From positions 62,001 to 126,000 of the forward strand of contig NZ_JAFBIO010000001.1 in assembly GCF_021531255.1 (NCBI RefSeq): a stretch of DNA of 64,000 nt, given 5' to 3'. How positions within the stretch are numbered: position 1 is the first letter of the stretch; the number at the start of each line of letters is the position of its first letter. Positions 17,521 to 26,546 of the stretch are shown here, one piece after another. The stretch comes from Allofournierella massiliensis (GTDB taxonomy: Bacteria > Bacillota > Clostridia > Oscillospirales > Ruminococcaceae). The translations under genes were made by a program, and so were the position numbers. The notes below the pieces were generated by a model. It ran no database searches and was not told the origin of the DNA. It saw only the letters and a program-made list of their open reading frames with translations.

Positions 17521-19710
17521 ATCAATAGTATGGGCGGTGAGTTTTATGACTACATTACGACACATCACGAAGCATTTAAGCATGATTTGTATTGTGTTTT
17601 TATTGATGTTTGCCATTGGTTGTTAAAACCCAATCGTTACCAGGCTATGATAACTCAGCAATCTTTCATGTTTAATGCTCGATATGAAAAAGCTAGGACT
17701 GCGATTATTGCAGATAATTCTTGTGTTAATCTTTTGCACTTGGGTGCCCGTGCATTTGAAGAGATTGGCGGAGAAGTTGTCCAGACGGCAACTTATGTTT
17801 TCATGTCAACACATGTAAACGGGTTAAAAGGATATTACTTAGATCTTCAAGATTATCAATCACAAGAATCCAAGGAACAGGCATATACAGTACTTAAAGA
17901 TTCTTTAAGTGAAGGCGTATACAAAAAATCATTGGATGACTTTAGGGATATCTCTGGGTTCAATTATTCCTATTGGCTGTCAAACCAAGTGATCAAGGCA
18001 CTGGGAAACAAAAAAACAATTGCAACAATTGCTGAAACTCGTCACGGACTGGTGACGGGTAGCGGCGAGAAATTCATGAGATTATGGCCAGAAATCAGTC
18101 AGAAGAAATTCAACACATCGATTGACAATGCAAGCTTGGATACTGTCGGTACAACATGGTTCCCTTATAACAAGGGTGGAACAATGAGACGCTGGTATGG
18201 AAACAGAGAATACGTTGTTAATTGGGAAAATAACGGCTTTTTAATTCGAAACTATAGGAACGAAAAGGGAAAGCTCAAATCCTCGAATTATAATAATGAA
18301 TTCAATTGCCAGCCTGACATTTCTTGGACAGATATTTCAACTGGATTATTTTCGGCCAGATATACTCCCCAAGGCGCATTGTTTGATACTTCTGGGCCGT
18401 CACTCTTTTTGAAATCACAAGAATATTCGGACTACTTGCTTGGACTAATGAATTCAAAGGTCATGCAAAAGTTCTTGGATGTATTTTGTGTCGGACTTCA
18501 CTATAGCACTGGTTCTGTAGCCTCTATACCATTAGTTGTTGAACGAAAAGCTGAGGTCGAGTACTTAGTGCAAGAATGTTTGCAGATAGCCGTCTCGGAA
18601 TGGGATAGCTATGAACTGTCGTGGGATTATCAAGAGCATCCATTAGTTGCATTATCTAAAGGGCTTTGGGACGCAACAGCTATTGGAGCTTCAATGCACT
18701 ACTATTATGGCGGACACCCAGAAGTCTCCTGTCCTCTTGAACTTTGCTTCATGCTCTGGCAGGGCGAGTGTAATGAGAGGTTTAAGCGACTCAAGGCGAA
18801 CGAAGAAGAGCTGAATCGTATCTTCATTGACATCTACGGACTTCAGGATGAATTGACATCTGAAGTTGAGGATAAGGACGTGACTGTTCGCAAGGCAGAT
18901 TTGCAGCGGGATATCAAGAGCCTGATTTCCTATGCAGTTGGCTGCATGTTTGGGCGATATTCTCTGAATGTACCTGGTCTTGCTTATGCGGGCGGCGACT
19001 GGGACAGCAGCAAGTACTCCTCCTTCATGCCAGATGAAGATAATTGTATTCCTATCACTGATGAAGAATACTTCCAGGATGATATCGTCGGACGTTTTGT
19101 GGAATTCATTCGTATCATTTATGGAGAGGATAGTCTGGAAGCAAACCTTGACTATATTGCTAAGGCTCTTGGCAGTAAGGGTAAGACTTCTCGGGATACT
19201 ATCCGTCAGTACTTTCTGAATGATTTCTACAAGGATCATTGCCAGACTTACTCTGTCACCGGTTCTGGCAAACGTCCAATCTATTGGATGTTCAATTCCG
19301 GCAAACAGAATGGATTCAAAGCACTGGTCTACATGCATCGCTGGACTCCGGATACTGTTGGTAATGTCCGCGTGGAATATCTCCACAAGATGGAGCTTGT
19401 CTACGAGAAAGAGATGGAGACCTGTCAGGATATCATTGACAACAGCTTAAACTCACGCGAGATTGCAGCTGCTACTAAGCGCAAGGAAAAACTAGTCAAG
19501 CAGCTGAAGGAATGCAAAGACTATGATGCACTGATGGGCCATATCGCAGGCTCAAGAATCGGCATTAATCTGGACGATGGCGTAAAGTTGAATTACCGGC
19601 TGGTTCAGACTGGTAAAGACGGTCGTTTCTGTGAGATTCTCGCAGATTCCAAAGATATTATGATTAAGGAGAACTCTGAAATATGGCAGAACTTAGTTTC
19701 AAGCAGATAA
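15973..19710 (+). CDS. pglX: BREX-1 adenine-specific DNA methyltransferase PglX, copy 2
   Basis: A 1245-residue paralogue of the first pglX, in the same orientation. The first 514 residues are nearly the same, with DPCMGSGH at about 333 and NPPY at 511-514. The centre (about 515-935) is largely different, starting at NPPYMGINSMGG against NPPYMGASNMNA, and the last roughly 300 residues match again. The C-terminus differs: where copy 1 ends KEK-TAA, copy 2 reads on for about a dozen residues and stops inside pglZ, a 28-base overlap. It starts behind CGGAGGAAATAGA. The two copies probably methylate different sites. Which of them works with PglZ and BrxL is unknown. Confidence 0.93.
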   Translation: MNKTAIKNFAVWARRKLIADITYRAGMLGITESGIAQPMQQSTKDLQFFDIGTKDYVEISGEEIKQRNALIAAIRKKEGSTNYKEAFQNVVEEVAYTWFNRLVAVRFMEVNDYLPSRIRVLSAENPNKLEPDFVTTPFDTDMEFTPYEKDRVLQLKEDNKLDELFRFLFIKQCNKLGEILPELFEQISDYTELLLNISFTDKDGIIYHLTHDISEDDFNVSKEGQVEIIGWMYQYYNTEPKDEVFALLKKNVKITKERIPAATQLFTPDWIVRYMVENSLGRLWVEGHPNEGLKSGWKYYLEEAKQEPEVVAQLEKIRAEYAELNPEDIKVIDPCMGSGHILVYAFDVLMQIYEAQGYTQRDAAKSILKYNLYGIDIDTRAYQLAYFAVMMKARQYNRRIFNEHIMPNLMAVKNTGTISKYALKRLGEHEKLAKRLMDDFTDAEEYGSILDIHYSAEALDALQEKIDSINEFEDIPDLLAQMECGECKSVITPLVRQARIMGQKYDAVITNPPYMGINSMGGEFYDYITTHHEAFKHDLYCVFIDVCHWLLKPNRYQAMITQQSFMFNARYEKARTAIIADNSCVNLLHLGARAFEEIGGEVVQTATYVFMSTHVNGLKGYYLDLQDYQSQESKEQAYTVLKDSLSEGVYKKSLDDFRDISGFNYSYWLSNQVIKALGNKKTIATIAETRHGLVTGSGEKFMRLWPEISQKKFNTSIDNASLDTVGTTWFPYNKGGTMRRWYGNREYVVNWENNGFLIRNYRNEKGKLKSSNYNNEFNCQPDISWTDISTGLFSARYTPQGALFDTSGPSLFLKSQEYSDYLLGLMNSKVMQKFLDVFCVGLHYSTGSVASIPLVVERKAEVEYLVQECLQIAVSEWDSYELSWDYQEHPLVALSKGLWDATAIGASMHYYYGGHPEVSCPLELCFMLWQGECNERFKRLKANEEELNRIFIDIYGLQDELTSEVEDKDVTVRKADLQRDIKSLISYAVGCMFGRYSLNVPGLAYAGGDWDSSKYSSFMPDEDNCIPITDEEYFQDDIVGRFVEFIRIIYGEDSLEANLDYIAKALGSKGKTSRDTIRQYFLNDFYKDHCQTYSVTGSGKRPIYWMFNSGKQNGFKALVYMHRWTPDTVGNVRVEYLHKMELVYEKEMETCQDIIDNSLNSREIAAATKRKEKLVKQLKECKDYDALMGHIAGSRIGINLDDGVKLNYRLVQTGKDGRFCEILADSKDIMIKENSEIWQNLVSSR
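18766..19675 (+). repeat. Direct repeat, 3' part of pglX (copy B; partner 6430-7336)
   Basis: Second copy of the 3' pglX arm. Recombination between the 3' arms would keep the copy-1 centre and lose the copy-2 centre, so loss of the module could leave either specificity. Confidence 0.82.
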
Positions 19711-22196
19711 CAGACAAACTGAATGAAGAGTTCACCGGCAGTACTCGCAAACTGGTATTCTGGTATGATGCCAATGCAGAGTTTGCAGAGGACATTGACA
19801 CTCTTGAGCTCATAAATGCAAAAGTGCTGCACCTTGAAAAGGACAATCAGTTCTATATCAAGCTTTTCCTGGAAAGAGAAGATAAAACCACAAACTATCT
19901 GATCTATGCTCCGTTCCCGAAGCCGGACATCCGTGAGAACCATCTTGCGGATACCATCCGCTATTCCAAGGAATTCTTTGCTGACCGTACCTCCCTTCTG
20001 TGCTTAGATCTTGGCATTCATGAGAGATTTAAGCCGATTGTAGAAAAGCATATTGCATTCTTCAATAACAAAACCCGTACAAGTGCATTCTATGCATTTG
20101 AACTGGACAATTATAACGACTCCATCATTGAAGTAGCTATGATGAGCGTACTCTGTGGCAGCAAGGTTGCGTCTTTCGAAGAAGTTGTACGCTGCATTCT
20201 GACAAACGATGGCTTTGAAGAGAATAAGTATCTTGCAGAGTTCGATAAGTACGGACTGACTGAGGCATTCTGGAAGCACTGTGATACTGTCTTTGGATAT
20301 ACGGATGCAGATCCAACTTTGGAAAAGCTGGTCATGTCTACCTTCGTAACCTACGCGCAGAAGACGATCCATAAAGATTTGCCGACAAGTTGGCAGCCGT
20401 ACGTTTCCTATAAGCCTGGTAATGTGCTGGCGTTTATCGATAATCTGATGAACAGCCTGATTTATGGCGAAAACTTCGACAAGCTGTCTGAAACCATGTT
20501 CCAGACCCTACAGGCAAAGAAGGTGCTGACTGCTATGGCACCGGAGGATATCGTAGATTGCAATGTTTTTGCAGGTGTTGATGATATCCTTGTTAAGTGG
20601 ATTATCGATCGATTGGTTGCTGAGGACGTTGATGCAAAGCTGAATGGCAGAACTATTCCGGAGATCTGCGCATATCGGCGTAAAATGCACTTCGGCAGAA
20701 AGTATCGCACTCAGTATTTTGTCCTTGAGAATGCATACCATCTGATCATTCCGGGAATCTACACGCCTGCAGGAAGCCTGTATTTGGCTGCAAAGAATTA
20801 TACCGAAAAAGACTATCAGGTTGATCGCAGGTACAGATATTTTTATTATCATTATGACCGTCTAGAGGACACTGCTGATTTTGAGAATCTCCGTCAGCTG
20901 GTGGAAAACATCTACACAAACGATTATCTTAGCAATATTACTTCAAATTGGAGCGCGGGCTTTGTAGCAGATGAAGGTCATTCCAGAGTTGACAACCAAC
21001 TTGACTTCTTCAGTAAGTACGTGAAGTTCAAGAAAGAGCGCGTTGTTGTCATTATATCTGATGCCATGCGTTACGAAGTTGGCAGGACGCTATACGAAAA
21101 GCTCCTTGCGGACGAGAGATGTGATGCAAAGATTACTGCGATGCAGAGCGTTCTTCCTTCCATTACCAGTTATGGAATGGCAGCGTTGCTTCCGCATAGC
21201 AAAGTGACAATGAGCAATGAATATGAGGTGCTTGTAGATGGTCAGCCCTGCGCCAGCTTGAAACAGCGTGAGACTATTTTACAAACAGCGAAGCCTAACA
21301 GCCGCTGCATTCAGTTCGATGAAATTAAGGGTGCAAATCAGGCTGATATGAGAGCAATTCTCACCGGTCAGGACGTGGTCTATGTTTACCACAACCAGAT
21401 CGACTCTCGCGGAGACAAGGCTTCTTCTGAAAACGAAGTGTTTGTGGCTTGTGAAGAGGCTGTTGAAGAGATTATCAAGCTAATCCGTGACATCAATGCC
21501 CGTGGCAATACTCATCACTTCATTGTAACCGCAGACCATGGTTTCATTTATAAGCGGGATAAGCTGAGTGAGTCTGATAAGATCAGCGGATTCAGTGGCT
21601 GCGGAAAACGGTATGCGATTTCGGATGCAAAACTTGATACCGCCGGCGTTATTTGCGTTCCTATGAGTAGCTACGACCAGGATGCTGACGACTACCGCTA
21701 TGTCTTAGCACCTATGGGAGCTGATCTTTTCAAGGTTCCCGGCAGCGGACTGAACTATGTACACGGCGGCTGCTCCCCTCAGGAAATGCTAATCCCTGTC
21801 ATTGAAGTCCGTGCTGAACGCAGCAAGGTTACTACAATCAATGCTGCTATTGATCTTGTAAGCCTTACAAATAAGATTACAAACCTGAATATCAGCCTTG
21901 ACTTCCTTCAGACTGAACCGGTCAGTGATACCATCAAGGAAACAACGTATCGCGTCTACTTCATCGATGAGAATGGTACCCGTATTTCCAACGAGAACCT
22001 TTATCATGCAGACCGCACAGACGAAGAGGCAACGAAGCGTGTATTCAAGCTGAAGTTCACATTTAAAAATCAGAAATACGACAAACGGAAGAAATATTAT
22101 CTGGTCGCTGTTGATGATAAGACCAACCTCGAAACACTTCGTCGCGAGGTAATTATGGATCTGGCATTCGCAGGAGACTTCGGTTTCGGCGTATAA
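19683..22196 (+). CDS. pglZ: BREX-1 alkaline-phosphatase-fold protein PglZ
   Basis: An 837-residue PglZ, a core BREX protein found with pglX in all full systems. The alkaline-phosphatase-type metal-binding motifs are visible: SDAMRYEVG (D460) and VTADHGFI (D618, H619), the latter followed by an HGG-containing HGGCSPQEM segment. The length fits the BREX-1 subfamily. It starts at ATG 19683 behind AAGGAG and overlaps copy 2 of pglX by 28 bases. brxL starts 14 bases after its stop. The protein has no signal peptide, so despite its fold it acts inside the cell. Confidence 0.95.
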   Translation: MAELSFKQITDKLNEEFTGSTRKLVFWYDANAEFAEDIDTLELINAKVLHLEKDNQFYIKLFLEREDKTTNYLIYAPFPKPDIRENHLADTIRYSKEFFADRTSLLCLDLGIHERFKPIVEKHIAFFNNKTRTSAFYAFELDNYNDSIIEVAMMSVLCGSKVASFEEVVRCILTNDGFEENKYLAEFDKYGLTEAFWKHCDTVFGYTDADPTLEKLVMSTFVTYAQKTIHKDLPTSWQPYVSYKPGNVLAFIDNLMNSLIYGENFDKLSETMFQTLQAKKVLTAMAPEDIVDCNVFAGVDDILVKWIIDRLVAEDVDAKLNGRTIPEICAYRRKMHFGRKYRTQYFVLENAYHLIIPGIYTPAGSLYLAAKNYTEKDYQVDRRYRYFYYHYDRLEDTADFENLRQLVENIYTNDYLSNITSNWSAGFVADEGHSRVDNQLDFFSKYVKFKKERVVVIISDAMRYEVGRTLYEKLLADERCDAKITAMQSVLPSITSYGMAALLPHSKVTMSNEYEVLVDGQPCASLKQRETILQTAKPNSRCIQFDEIKGANQADMRAILTGQDVVYVYHNQIDSRGDKASSENEVFVACEEAVEEIIKLIRDINARGNTHHFIVTADHGFIYKRDKLSESDKISGFSGCGKRYAISDAKLDTAGVICVPMSSYDQDADDYRYVLAPMGADLFKVPGSGLNYVHGGCSPQEMLIPVIEVRAERSKVTTINAAIDLVSLTNKITNLNISLDFLQTEPVSDTIKETTYRVYFIDENGTRISNENLYHADRTDEEATKRVFKLKFTFKNQKYDKRKKYYLVAVDDKTNLETLRREVIMDLAFAGDFGFGV

Positions 22197-22209
22197 GGAG
22201 GATGCATAA

Positions 22210-24276
22210 ATGCTTGAAGAAACAATAGAGAAAACCTCGCGAGAGGAAATTAAAGAAAAACTCCGCCGCAATTTTGATGGAAAGATCGTCAGAAAAGATC
22301 TGACCAAGAAAATCAAAGAAGGCGCAAATGTACCTGTTTACGTTCTTGAATTCCTTCTTGGACAGTACTGTAGCTCCGATGATCCAGAGACCATTGAGCA
22401 GGGTGTCCAGACTGTAAAGAGAATTCTGGCTGATAACTTTGTGCGTCCGGATGAAGCTCAGAAGATTCTGTCCGTGCTTCGCAAGAACGGCAGCCATACT
22501 GTTATTGACATGGTAACCGTACGTCTTGATATTAAGCATGACTGCTATCTGGCGGACTTCTCTAACCTTGGCCTTTCCGGTGTTCCTATTGAGGACAGCT
22601 ATCCTGAACAGTATGACCGACTGCTTTGCGGAGGAATTTGGTGCATCGTTAGGCTGAACTATGGAGTCGAGGAAGATGAGGATAATGCTTCTGGCTATCC
22701 GATTTCTATCTATGATCTCACTCCGATTCAGATGCCTCATATCGACATTTCGGAGCTTAAAGAAGGACGCAAGGCTTTCACAAAGGACGAGTGGATTGAT
22801 GTAATCCTTCGTTCTACCGGAATGGAACCGGATGAACTCAGCTATCGTGAGAAGTGGCTGCTTCTGCTTAGAAGCGTTCCTCTGATTGAAAATAACTATA
22901 ACCTTTGTGAGCTGGGCCCGAGAAGCACCGGTAAGTCTCATCTGTACAAAGAGATTTCTCCGAACAGTATTCTTGTTTCTGGTGGACAGACTACGGTTGC
23001 AAACCTTTTCTATAACATGGGACGAAAGACAGTTGGTCTTGTCGGCCTTTGGGACTGTGTCGCTTTTGATGAAGTTGCCGGTATCCGGTTTAAGGATAAA
23101 GACGGCGTACAGATCATGAAGGACTACATGGCCTCCGGCTCCTTTGCAAGAGGTAAAGAAGAAAAAGCTGCATCTGCGTCTATGGTGTTCGTAGGCAATA
23201 TCAATCAGAGCGTTGATGTCCTTCTGAAGACATCCAGTCTCTTTGATCCCTTCCCCCCTGAAATGGGAACAGACACGGCATTCCTTGATCGTATTCATTG
23301 CTATCTTCCCGGCTGGGAAATTCCTAAGTTCAGACCGGAACACTTTACCGGAGACTATGGCTTCATCACCGACTATTATGCAGAGTTTATTCGTGAGCTT
23401 CGTAAAGAGCAGTATGGCGATGCTATTGATAAGTATTATCGCCTTGGTAAGAATCTGAATCAGCGTGACACCATTGCCGTTCGTCGCACAGTTGATGGCC
23501 TTCTGAAACTTGTATATCCTGATGGGGTATTTGAGAAGGAAGATCTTGAAGAGATTTTGGTGATTGCTCTTGAGATGCGCCGCAGAGTAAAAGAGCAACT
23601 GAAGAAACTGGGCGGTATGGAGTTCTATGATGTGAATTTCTCCTACATTGATAATGAGACTTTCCAGGAAAAATATGTCGGTGTGCCTGAACAGGGCGGC
23701 GGTAAGCTTATTCCGGAGGGGATTTGTAATCCTGGTCAGGTTTATACGGTTGCTCAGGGTAAGTCCGGCATGATTGGTGTATTCCGTCTGGAGTCGCAGA
23801 TGCTCCCTGGAAACGGTAAATTTACATATACCGGTGTTGGTACTGACCGAGAGGCAAAAGAAGCGTGCAGCACGGCCTACAACTTCCTGAAGGCAAATGG
23901 GACGCACATTAGTGGCTCCATTAGCACCTCAATGAAGGACTATATTATCAACTATCAGGATCTTCAGGGAATCGGCATGACAGGAACACTGGCGCTGCCT
24001 ACGCTGATTGCACTTTGCTCTATTGCACTTGGAAAGCCGGTTCTGAGCACTATGGCCGTTTTGGGTGAGATAAGCATTAGCGGTACTATTCAGAAAATCC
24101 CCGAACTTGCAAACTCTTTGCAGGTATGCCTTGATAGCGGCGCCAAGAAAGTTTTAATTCCCGCAACTTCAATGGTTGATTTTATGACTGTTCCGGCAGA
24201 TCTAATGGCATCCTTCCAAATCATCCCGTACTCCAGTGCTGAGGATGCAGTATTTAAAGCGCTTGGTGTAGAATAA
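22210..24276 (+). CDS. brxL: BREX Lon-like AAA+ protein BrxL
   Basis: A 688-residue protein with a BrxL N-terminal domain, an AAA+ ATPase core and a Lon-like C-terminal domain. Walker A is GPRSTGKSH (G236-H244) and a Walker B-type segment is VAFDEVAG near residues 284-291. The C-terminal part (about 560-688) has the Lon fold pattern GTLALPTLIALCSIALG and AVLGEISISGTIQKIPELANSL. In Lon proteases the serine lies in GPSAG; the matching place here reads IGMTG, and the lysine position also appears to be changed, so peptidase activity is doubtful by my alignment. BrxL proteins form DNA-binding rings needed for phage exclusion. It starts behind AAGGAGGATGCATAA. Confidence 0.94.
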   Translation: MLEETIEKTSREEIKEKLRRNFDGKIVRKDLTKKIKEGANVPVYVLEFLLGQYCSSDDPETIEQGVQTVKRILADNFVRPDEAQKILSVLRKNGSHTVIDMVTVRLDIKHDCYLADFSNLGLSGVPIEDSYPEQYDRLLCGGIWCIVRLNYGVEEDEDNASGYPISIYDLTPIQMPHIDISELKEGRKAFTKDEWIDVILRSTGMEPDELSYREKWLLLLRSVPLIENNYNLCELGPRSTGKSHLYKEISPNSILVSGGQTTVANLFYNMGRKTVGLVGLWDCVAFDEVAGIRFKDKDGVQIMKDYMASGSFARGKEEKAASASMVFVGNINQSVDVLLKTSSLFDPFPPEMGTDTAFLDRIHCYLPGWEIPKFRPEHFTGDYGFITDYYAEFIRELRKEQYGDAIDKYYRLGKNLNQRDTIAVRRTVDGLLKLVYPDGVFEKEDLEEILVIALEMRRRVKEQLKKLGGMEFYDVNFSYIDNETFQEKYVGVPEQGGGKLIPEGICNPGQVYTVAQGKSGMIGVFRLESQMLPGNGKFTYTGVGTDREAKEACSTAYNFLKANGTHISGSISTSMKDYIINYQDLQGIGMTGTLALPTLIALCSIALGKPVLSTMAVLGEISISGTIQKIPELANSLQVCLDSGAKKVLIPATSMVDFMTVPADLMASFQIIPYSSAEDAVFKALGVE

Positions 24277-24311
24277 AAGGGGGAATATAAAATAAAGGGG
24301 GAATATAAAAT
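24276..24311 (+). repeat. 18-bp tandem duplication containing the ribosome site
   Basis: The 18-base unit AAAGGGGGAATATAAAAT occurs twice in a row (24276-24293 and 24294-24311), the second copy running into the ATG of the next gene. Each copy carries a purine-rich AAAGGGGG that could bind 16S rRNA. It looks like a recent slippage event. Confidence 0.9.
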
Positions 24312-24834
24312 GAACGCTTCGGATGTCAGGATCCTGAAAACAATTGGTGTAGTCGCAGATGCGACAAAATCGATGCAGTTAGAATTGAATATAGTTTCCA
24401 TCGACGGAGGCGAAATTAAATACGATCTCCGTGAATGGTCACTTGACCATGATAGAATTGGACAAGGAGTATCATTTACAACTGATGGCGCACAGGTTTT
24501 ATTGGCCCTGTTAAAAGAATGTTTTAAAGATGGCGGAGAAGGAATTGATATTACGACAATTCATATTCCTGACACGGATCTCTTTGGAAATCCCGTCGCA
24601 GAACCGGTTAAGCCTCAAATTGACACGGGCGTTTGTGACTTGCTCACAGAAAAGGGAATCTCTTATACCGATAAACGTTATAATGGCGGTGCCCTTTGGG
24701 TGATAGGGGATCATTCTCTTGATTCCATTATGTTGGAATTAGCTGAGAAAGGATATAAGTTTTTATATAGCGAAAAAGGCGGAAAACAAACAAAGGGAAA
24801 ACCCGGATGGTACCTCAGGGCACCAAAATCCTAA
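24310..24834 (+). CDS. PC4/YdbC-like single-stranded DNA-binding protein
   Basis: A 174-residue protein with two parts. The N-terminal 75 residues have a YdbC/PC4-type fold pattern (EIKYDLREWSLDHDRIGQG followed by a long helix), a family that binds single-stranded nucleic acid. The C-terminal part (about 100-174: ISYTDKRYNGGALWVIG, then KGKPGWYLR) resembles a small domain found at the ends of some restriction-associated proteins; that comparison is from memory. It follows brxL by 33 bases on the same strand and is probably co-transcribed. Its role in BREX is not known to me. It could bind processed DNA ends; this is inference. Confidence 0.6.
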   Translation: MNASDVRILKTIGVVADATKSMQLELNIVSIDGGEIKYDLREWSLDHDRIGQGVSFTTDGAQVLLALLKECFKDGGEGIDITTIHIPDTDLFGNPVAEPVKPQIDTGVCDLLTEKGISYTDKRYNGGALWVIGDHSLDSIMLELAEKGYKFLYSEKGGKQTKGKPGWYLRAPKS

Positions 24835-24849
24835 GCTGAGGAATGAGAT

Positions 24850-25521
24850 ATGGCTATAACTGTTGAATTACAATATGGTGTTGTATTTGGAAAATGCGAT
24901 GCAAGTGACTGGATTGAATGGGAAATCGATCTTGATGGTGAAGCTAAAGAGGCATATTTGAAAGCAAAAAAACTACGGATTGCTTTTGATGAGTTCCCCG
25001 AATTAGAAGCGGTCTTGTCTGCCGCTTATGAGGAAATTGAGGAACAAGAAATCGATAATCTCAGCGAGTTCGATGATGAGTACGTTCAGGAATGCACAGG
25101 ACGATATCCTGTAGATCCTGATGAAATCAATGACCTTGTAGCAGATAGAGATCCTCATACACTCGCATTTTTTGAGCTCACTGATTTGTCAGACGAGGAG
25201 CTGGATGAGTGGGATGCAAATGACTTAGATGAACTTCCTGATGTGTGTGATTTCCAAGAGAACTTTGAGCCTTCAAGTCCTTTTGATGGTGGATACCTAC
25301 TTAATGTTGAGTTTGTTGAACATCCTGAAGAAGATGATCTTGACGAGGATGAGGCAACAGAGACATTACGGGAATTATTCCAAGAAGCAAATGGCGACTA
25401 TTCTGTCATCAAGGATTATATCGAAAGATGCGACAGTCTTTTCTATGATGGTGATTTAGCTGATTTAGCTGCGCAGATTGCGGAGGAACTCGGAATTACC
25501 GATTTTACCATTGAAGAGTAA
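24850..25521 (+). CDS. Strongly acidic protein of unknown function
   Basis: A 223-residue protein I do not recognise. By my count 71 residues are Asp or Glu (about 32 percent) and only about 11 are Lys or Arg. The acid residues are spread along the chain, with clusters such as DLSDEELDEWDANDLDELPD and HPEEDDLDEDEATE. This charge resembles DNA-mimic proteins that occupy DNA-binding sites of restriction enzymes or regulators, but many unrelated proteins are acidic. It lies between the PC4-like gene and the WYL regulator, on the same strand, so it is likely part of the BREX transcript. A self-control or anti-restriction role is speculation. Confidence 0.55.
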   Translation: MAITVELQYGVVFGKCDASDWIEWEIDLDGEAKEAYLKAKKLRIAFDEFPELEAVLSAAYEEIEEQEIDNLSEFDDEYVQECTGRYPVDPDEINDLVADRDPHTLAFFELTDLSDEELDEWDANDLDELPDVCDFQENFEPSSPFDGGYLLNVEFVEHPEEDDLDEDEATETLRELFQEANGDYSVIKDYIERCDSLFYDGDLADLAAQIAEELGITDFTIEE

Positions 25522-25556
25522 CCATTAATTAGCAAATTGAGGTAGCGGGTACCACT

Positions 25557-26534
25557 ATGGAAAACGGAACAAAACTTAGAATTTTATACCTCTATCAGCA
25601 TCTGATCCAGAACACGGATCCTGATCATCCAGAATCAACGGTTGAGCTGATGAAGATGTTGAAAGAAAAATATGATATCAAAGTCAGCCGCAATACGATC
25701 AGTGACGATCTTTTGATGCTGAGTGACTGTGATCTTCAGGTTGAGGTCATCCACTCTACGCAGAACAAGTATTATTTTGATGGTCAGCTCTTCAGTGTGC
25801 CGGAATTGAAGATTCTGATTGATGCGGTCTCCTCTTCCAAATTCATTACCGAGCACAAGAGTGAGGAACTTATCAACAAGCTTCTTTCCCTCGTGCCGCG
25901 TCATAGTGCGGTGAAACTTCGTCGCCATATATATGCTTCAGATCGTGTGAAGTCAGATAATGAACGAGGCTACTACATTGTTGATGCCATCAATGAGGCA
26001 ATTGATACCAAGAGGAAGATATCTTTCTGCTACACCGATTATGACATCAATAAGAATCGTCAGCTGACTAATGATGGCGTTCCTTACACTGTCAGTCCTT
26101 ATACGCTCATGTGGGATGGCGATTATTATTATCTTCGTGGTTTCTGTGATGAGCGTCAGGCAATGAGAACTTTCCGTTTGGATCGTATCGCTAAGCAACC
26201 GGATATTCTCCGTGATCCCGCAGTTCCGAAGCCGGAAAATTACAGCATCGCAGAATACAGTAAATCCGTATTCCGGATGTATGATACCGATGAGCCACAG
26301 GAAGTTTCTCTTCTCTGTAAAACATCGACCATGAAAGTGTTGATCGATAATTTTGGACTGGATGTAGATACCACTCCGGTGGATGAAGATCACTTCCAGG
26401 CTAAAGTTATGGTTTGCACCAGCCCGACCTTCTACCGTTGGGTATTTGGCTTCTGTGGAAGCATCAAGATCCTCGGACCGGAACCGGTTGTAGAGAAATA
26501 TCATGAAATGGCACGAGAAGCTCTTGAGTCATGA
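25557..26534 (+). CDS. WYL-domain transcriptional regulator (BREX-associated)
   Basis: A 325-residue protein. The N-terminal winged helix (about residues 5-75, with SRNTISDDLLML as the recognition part) is followed by a WYL domain (YTVSPYTLMWDGDYYYLRGF and RTFRLDRI) and a C-terminal extension. WYL regulators such as BrxR sit beside many BREX and CBASS loci and repress them until an effector binds. In most BREX loci the regulator comes first; here it follows brxL in the same direction, behind a GGTAGCGGG site. Which promoter it binds cannot be seen; the start of the BREX operon is outside the window. Confidence 0.85.
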   Translation: MENGTKLRILYLYQHLIQNTDPDHPESTVELMKMLKEKYDIKVSRNTISDDLLMLSDCDLQVEVIHSTQNKYYFDGQLFSVPELKILIDAVSSSKFITEHKSEELINKLLSLVPRHSAVKLRRHIYASDRVKSDNERGYYIVDAINEAIDTKRKISFCYTDYDINKNRQLTNDGVPYTVSPYTLMWDGDYYYLRGFCDERQAMRTFRLDRIAKQPDILRDPAVPKPENYSIAEYSKSVFRMYDTDEPQEVSLLCKTSTMKVLIDNFGLDVDTTPVDEDHFQAKVMVCTSPTFYRWVFGFCGSIKILGPEPVVEKYHEMAREALES

Positions 26535-26546
26535 TATTTCGCAAAT

